Made by a program: the position numbers and the translations under genes
DNA from: Sphingomonas suaedae
GTDB lineage: Bacteria > Pseudomonadota > Alphaproteobacteria > Sphingomonadales > Sphingomonadaceae
Length of the DNA: 64,000 nt
Direction of reading: 5' to 3'
Assembly (NCBI RefSeq): GCF_007833215.1
Contig: NZ_CP042239.1
Coordinates: 2,912,001-2,976,000, forward strand
The notes under the pieces: generated by a model
What the model was told of the DNA's origin: nothing
Seen by the model: the letters and a program-made list of their open reading frames with translations, nothing else
Databases searched by the model: none
Shown: positions 60,078 through 64,000 of the stretch, in pieces
Layout of the letters: each line of letters starts with the position of its first letter
How positions within the stretch are numbered: position 1 is the stretch's first letter

Positions 60078-61147
60078 AGCGGCGTGACCTCCTCAACGAG
60101 TATATCGGGATGCCATTCGAAAAAGCCCGAACAGTCCGGCTTCGCGCTGCAGCCGTCGCAGGCTTTGGCGAACCGCTGCTTCCAGTCCGAAATCGAGGCG
60201 ACCGCGAGATGGCGATAGGCGGGCGGCACTTGGCAAAGCGGCATGTTGAACAGCCGCACCGGTACCCCGTGCAGGATCGCCCGGTCGATCGCAGCAGCCA
60301 GGGGCGCAAAGCCCGTGCGCAGATCAACCTGCAGTGCATCCCATCGCTGGCGCGCAAAGCCGATATTTTCGAGCCCCATGATCGACCATTGCTCGATATG
60401 GGCGAGGTTGAGCGTGACCGCGCGTGCAAGCGAAAGCAAGCCCGGCAGCGTGTCGCGGGTCACGACCGTGCGCAGCTCGATCCGCGCGCCGGCGCGCAGC
60501 AGATGCACGAGCGATTGTTCGAGCCGGTCATATGCACCCTGCTTGCCGACGATCGAGTCATGATCGTAAGGCTGAGCGGCATAAAGCGGGATGCCCCAGG
60601 TGACGCCGCGATAGACGGGCGAGCGCAGCCGTTCGACATGAGCTTGCGTAAAATGCTGGCCATTGCTGAGGATATGAAACTGAACATCGTCGCGCGCGGC
60701 GCGCACGGTTTCGACCAACGCGAGCAACTGCGGGAGATACAGCGTCGGTTCGCCCCCGCTGATCCCGATCGTCATCCCGTGCGGGGCAAGCAGGCACGCC
60801 TGGGTCAGCAGATCGAAGCGATCGACATGGGTTTTTCTGGGTGGCTGCGAACACATCACGCAAAGCTGGTCGCAGCGCTCGGTCACGAGCAGCGTATTGT
60901 GCCGCGAGGTCGCGCGGATGAGCCGCTCGACGCGGCGCGCGGCAGGATCGACCAGCACGATGTCGCCCAGTAGCGCCGCGCGCGGGTGCGCGATCTCCAT
61001 CAAGCCGTTGGCGCCACACCACAGGCTGTGTTCGGCGCTGCTCGACAGGCAAAAGCTGTCGGTCGTGCGGTCCGATCGCGTGGCCGCAAGCCGCGTTACG
61101 AACGGCGCGCGTGCGTCGCTTTGCGCCGGCAGCGCGAGCGCGATCAT
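60074..61147 (-). CDS. hxsC: His-Xaa-Ser system radical SAM maturase HxsC
   Basis: A 357-residue radical SAM enzyme. The [4Fe-4S] motif is RCDQLCVMCSQPP (Cys92, Cys96, Cys99) in a TIM-barrel core, with GISGGEPTLYLPQLLALVE. A C-terminal cysteine cluster, CDGC...C (Cys330, Cys333, Cys339), suggests an auxiliary cluster, as in peptide-modifying SPASM-type enzymes. It overlaps hxsA and hxsB by 4 bp each, so the three are strictly co-translated. Together with HxsB it should install a post-translational change on HxsA; which enzyme does what is unknown. Confidence 0.92.
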   Translation of the reverse strand: MIALALPAQSDARAPFVTRLAATRSDRTTDSFCLSSSAEHSLWCGANGLMEIAHPRAALLGDIVLVDPAARRVERLIRATSRHNTLLVTERCDQLCVMCSQPPRKTHVDRFDLLTQACLLAPHGMTIGISGGEPTLYLPQLLALVETVRAARDDVQFHILSNGQHFTQAHVERLRSPVYRGVTWGIPLYAAQPYDHDSIVGKQGAYDRLEQSLVHLLRAGARIELRTVVTRDTLPGLLSLARAVTLNLAHIEQWSIMGLENIGFARQRWDALQVDLRTGFAPLAAAIDRAILHGVPVRLFNMPLCQVPPAYRHLAVASISDWKQRFAKACDGCSAKPDCSGFFEWHPDILVEEVTPL

Positions 61148-62586
61148 GCCGGGTGTCCAAGCGTTAGATCATCGCCGGGCAGGCCCAGCCAGCGCCGCAG
61201 CGAATATTGCACGACCGGGTCGGTGTCATGGATGAGCTCGAACGCGAGGTCGAACAAATCGAGGTGGCGGCGGCAAAAGTCGGTATCGGGCCGCGGCAGG
61301 GCTATCGTACCGTAGCGTGACAGATCGTCGAAGATGTCGCGCCCGCAAAAAGGCTGGTAGACGCAGTGTTCGCAATCGGGATTGTCGGCATTGGTCGCGG
61401 CGGCCTCGAGGGCAGCGCGTGCCGGCGTGTCCCAATTCGCCGCGGTGCCGATCGCCAGATCGATCACCCCCGCCCGCGTCAGCATGCGCGCCTCGTCGGA
61501 GGGATAGGCCAGTCCATCATGGTCGATCACGATATAGTCGCGGCCCATTGGGTTCGGGCTGCGCAGATCGACGTGCCGATCCTCACCTGGCCGGAAGATG
61601 CGGCGCAACAGCAAGCTAAAATAACTTTCTTCAATCAGCTGGCTACGGTCCGCCCAGTTGCGCTCGATCAGGTGGCGGATGAACGCTGTATGATAGTCTC
61701 GCCACGCCGCGCCGACTTCGATCGCGCGCGGATGGCGCTTGCGCGCGAAACCCTGATAATTGATCGGGCGGAGATAGATCGAGGTGAACCCGCGCGCCAC
61801 GAACGCCTCGACCAGTGTTTCGATCACAGGTGGCGCCACCGGATCGACTGTCGGCAGCGCCGAGACCTTGCCCGGTCCGTAGCGGCGCAGCACCAGGTCG
61901 AGATTGGCGAGAAACGGGGTGATCGCATCCCTCTCGCCATGCCGCTGCCGCGCGTGCACATCGGCTGCGCCGTCGAGCGACGTGCTGATCTGGACATCAG
62001 GCCGGTCGAACAGCGCGAGCAGATCCGCGTCCAGCCGCTGCAGATTGGTGCAGATGACGAAACTGGCCTCGACCCCGTCCGGCACTGCGTTCATGACGGC
62101 GCGAATGAGATCGGGGCGAAGCGTCGGCTCGCCTCCCTGAAACTCGATCTTGACCGTTGGTGCTTCGAGTCCGCGCACAAGCGTGAGCACCTGCGCGAGT
62201 GTATCGGGCGTCCAGTCATGGCCGCTCGCATCGAGCGCGGCGCGCGACACCTGGCAATAGCTGCAGCTCAGATTGCAGCGCAGCGTCGGCACCAGGATGA
62301 GATAGTCGAGCGGTCCAGCCGCGCATTGCCGTCGTTGCGCCGCGAACCGCGCGGCAAGCTGTTCAAGCTGTGAACGGGGCCAAAGGCCATGCGCCTCGAG
62401 TAGCACTTTGTCGGCTGCACTCGGCCGACGGTCGCGCAGCCGCTTGGCAAAGTCAGGCGCGCCGAGCAGGAAGCGCCCGGCGCGATCGGTCACCAGCGAA
62501 CAGCCGTTCAGCGCGCGCTGGCGCAGCGGAGGTACCGCCTCGCCGTCGTGCACATGATGCGATTGCTCCTCAACCAACGTCGCCAT
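61144..62586 (-). CDS. hxsB: His-Xaa-Ser system radical SAM maturase HxsB
   Basis: A 480-residue radical SAM protein, first gene of the operon. AAGGGGGG precedes the ATG at 62586. The N-terminal 90 residues are a possible peptide-recognition region; then CNLSCSYC (Cys104, Cys108, Cys111), KIEFQGGEPTLRPDLI, and a C-terminal SPASM-like cluster with Cys405, Cys408, Cys414 and Cys438 (CEHCVYQPFC...FC). This is the architecture of enzymes such as those making thioether or other RiPP-like crosslinks. Overlaps hxsC in ATGA. No hxsD-like small gene is seen upstream or within the operon. Confidence 0.92.
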   Translation of the reverse strand: MATLVEEQSHHVHDGEAVPPLRQRALNGCSLVTDRAGRFLLGAPDFAKRLRDRRPSAADKVLLEAHGLWPRSQLEQLAARFAAQRRQCAAGPLDYLILVPTLRCNLSCSYCQVSRAALDASGHDWTPDTLAQVLTLVRGLEAPTVKIEFQGGEPTLRPDLIRAVMNAVPDGVEASFVICTNLQRLDADLLALFDRPDVQISTSLDGAADVHARQRHGERDAITPFLANLDLVLRRYGPGKVSALPTVDPVAPPVIETLVEAFVARGFTSIYLRPINYQGFARKRHPRAIEVGAAWRDYHTAFIRHLIERNWADRSQLIEESYFSLLLRRIFRPGEDRHVDLRSPNPMGRDYIVIDHDGLAYPSDEARMLTRAGVIDLAIGTAANWDTPARAALEAAATNADNPDCEHCVYQPFCGRDIFDDLSRYGTIALPRPDTDFCRRHLDLFDLAFELIHDTDPVVQYSLRRWLGLPGDDLTLGHPA

Positions 62587-63517
62587 CGCCGCAGCCCCCC
62601 TTGCACCACCCGTGCAGCCTACGCTGACTTACGCGCTATTGGAAAGAACCGACTGCTTTTGGCGCGCTATCATGTCGGCGTATCGCGAGGCAAAGATCGA
62701 ACGGTCGGGAATTGCATCCGTTTCGGAGAGATTGTGTCGAAAACTGCTCACGCTTCGCGGCGGCGGAATCGCGAGCGGTCGTCAACGAGTGCTTGTTTCT
62801 GTCAGCGTCACGACGCGGTTCGAGCGGAGCCCCCGGGGCTGGGTCGGCCGCGGGGCGGGCGTGACCAAGGGATGCACCAAACCGGTAGCTGTTTCGGGCA
62901 CGCATGATTTGCGCTGGCAGGACTTTGCAGACCTCGGCACAGAACGCGGACGCTTGCCCTATCTGTACTTGCCGGAAGTCCGGGCCCGCCGCGATGGCAC
63001 AATTCAGGATGCGAACGGGAACGGCGGCTCTCCAGTGTTGGCCACCCGGAACCTGACCGTCTCTTCATGGCCCAATTTCGGTCACGTCTATGGAACGCGG
63101 GGACCAGCGGAGCGCGCACTGGCGGCGCCTTTGGCGCCACCAGGGTTCGCATTCCTTTTTGTTGCCGCGTGGCACGCTCGCGCGGCCGGAGGTCAGGACG
63201 GCGGCTGGCCCACAGGCCCGCGCGCACGCCGTCCTGCCGGCCGGCCTTTCGCGAGAGTGCGCTTTTTGTTGGCCTGCGACGGGGATCAGGTGATGTCGGC
63301 GCCTGTTTCGAGATCTCGAGGCGCCTGATCCCAGTGGGCATTCGCTCAGCCACCGCTGGTCGCGAAACCGATGCTCGTGGGTACGCGTAAACATTAGGGC
63401 GCTTTGGGGGTAGATGGGTGCCGATAAGCTGTATGAAATCCGTACCTTAATCCTAACACTGGAGGGGTATCTTGTTAGCAATAGCCACGCTGTTATCTAA
63501 CGGGGACGGGCGTACCC
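62587..63517. other. Intergenic region upstream of hxsB, no supported gene
   Basis: About 930 bp. The longest frames (for example 62612-63328 on the plus strand) have no recognisable similarity and are rich in Arg/Gly/Pro, typical of GC-driven open frames. The hxs promoter should lie close to 62600-62700. I see no regulator binding site. Confidence 0.4.
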
Positions 63518-63688
63518 ATGTCTGCATTGGCCGATGGGATCATGAAGCGCATCCGCGACAACGAACGCGGCTGAGTGTTCACGCCGAGGCACTTCCTCGA
63601 CTTTAGCAGCCGCGGCGCGGTCGATATGGCACTCTTCCGCCTCATTCAGGCCGATGCGATACGGTGCATCGGCAGGGGCATCGACGAC
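63518..63688 (+). pseudogene. AbiEi/DUF6088-type antitoxin, stop codon at conserved Trp and truncated
   Basis: In one frame the sequence reads MSALADGIMKRIRDNERG, then a TGA at 63572-63574, then VFTPRHFLDFSSRGAVDMAL and FRLIQADAIRCIGRGIDDYP. DUF6088 and AbiEi proteins have a Trp (TGG) exactly between RG and VFTP; here a single G-to-A change makes TGA. Similarity ends after DDYPA, so the C-terminal domain is missing. No toxin gene follows. It resembles the intact AbiEi at 36.3 kb only in the winged-helix domain. Confidence 0.72.
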
Positions 63689-64000
63689 TATCCCGCGTGC
63701 ACGACAACGACGCCGGGTGATTCCACACTCCTCGAAAGCCAAGCCAGAGGCCGCGAAATCGGCTCAGCTTAGCGCCGCGCTCGTTGCTCTGAGGATGGGC
63801 TATTCCACCTCGACCGCTGTTCGCTCCGCACGCGTCCCCGCTCTTGGAGGCACTTCCTTGGCCCGGCGAACGGCCTGACGCCATCAACCCGTAAAGGGTC
63901 CGCTATGCTGTGCATGCGGCCGCTTGCCTGCGGTTGCGCGGTGATTGCGGCCGTGCGCCGGACACTTCGGGCGCCTGTCGAGCGGGGACGGTCCTCGCTC
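63689..64000. other. Window end, no supported gene
   Basis: Short frames only; no family signature seen in the last 310 bases. A gene could begin beyond the right edge. Confidence 0.35.

Noticed and set aside
62612..63328. 238-codon frame upstream of hxsB
   Set aside because: Arg/Gly/Pro-rich, no motif, poor ribosome site, and competing frames of equal quality on the other strand.
1..64000. CRISPR arrays, rRNA, tRNA genes, phage structural genes, integrase or attachment repeats
   Set aside because: None could be recognised by eye; short tRNAs or diverged att sites could still be missed without a search tool.

Overview
This is a high-GC chromosomal window, most likely from an alphaproteobacterium of the Sphingomonadaceae (Sphingomonas/Sphingobium type). 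That placement is an inference from the GC-rich third codon positions, a TonB-dependent receptor with a carboxypeptidase-like N-terminal domain, a De Ley-Doudoroff type galactose module, and a DUF932/ParB/Toprim/DUF2493 block typical of sphingomonad plasmids and integrative elements. There are no rRNA or tRNA genes and no CRISPR array that I can see.

Region 1 (1-6.6 kb) is a sugar-catabolism cluster: a partial aldose 1-epimerase, a GH43 glycosidase, a GntR/FadR regulator facing a sodium:sugar symporter, 2-dehydro-3-deoxygalactonokinase and the matching aldolase (dgoK-dgoA), and a formylglycine-generating-enzyme homologue. Region 2 (6.7-16.8 kb) holds an IS3 fragment, a divergent SDR/HxlR pair, a CzcB-CzcA heavy-metal efflux pair with a small His-rich secreted protein, an alpha/beta hydrolase, an FAD oxidoreductase and a lipoprotein-type MsrA. 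Region 3 (17-25.3 kb) is a collinear block: a small membrane protein, a TVP38-flavin reductase fusion, a DUF3047 protein, a TonB-dependent receptor, a CNT nucleoside transporter and a CDP-alcohol phosphatidyltransferase. Region 4 (25.5-31 kb) has an IS3 orfB scar, an ECF sigma factor with a VWA lipoprotein and a membrane-anchored TPR protein, and a diguanylate cyclase.

Region 5 (31-35 kb) is gene-poor. It contains a small GTG-start gene, two tandem paralogous secreted proteins of unknown function, and a decayed, truncated TPR-sulfotransferase. Region 6 (35.2-57 kb) looks like an integrated plasmid or ICE segment carrying defence and toxin-antitoxin genes: AbiE with twin operators; the DUF932-ParB-Toprim-DUF2493 block with hairpin-rich leaders; a one-chain nucleotidyltransferase-HEPN protein; an HD phosphohydrolase fused to a PD-(D/E)XK-like domain, with a small partner and a divergent regulator; a Septu-like ATPase plus HNH pair; a DUF2235 hydrolase; and an ietAS-type subtilase/AAA pair whose AAA gene appears frameshifted. 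It ends at a broken IS110 transposase.

Region 7 (57.2-62.6 kb) is a tight minus-strand operon for a His-Xaa-Ser (Hxs) radical-SAM system: HxsB, HxsC, HxsA with five His-x-Ser triplets, a small Hxs-associated protein, a MauG-like di-haem lipoprotein and a thermonuclease-like lipoprotein. The natural product and purpose of this system are not established, and I consider it the most interesting system here. The last 1.4 kb contains only a DUF6088/AbiEi-type pseudogene with a stop at a conserved tryptophan position.
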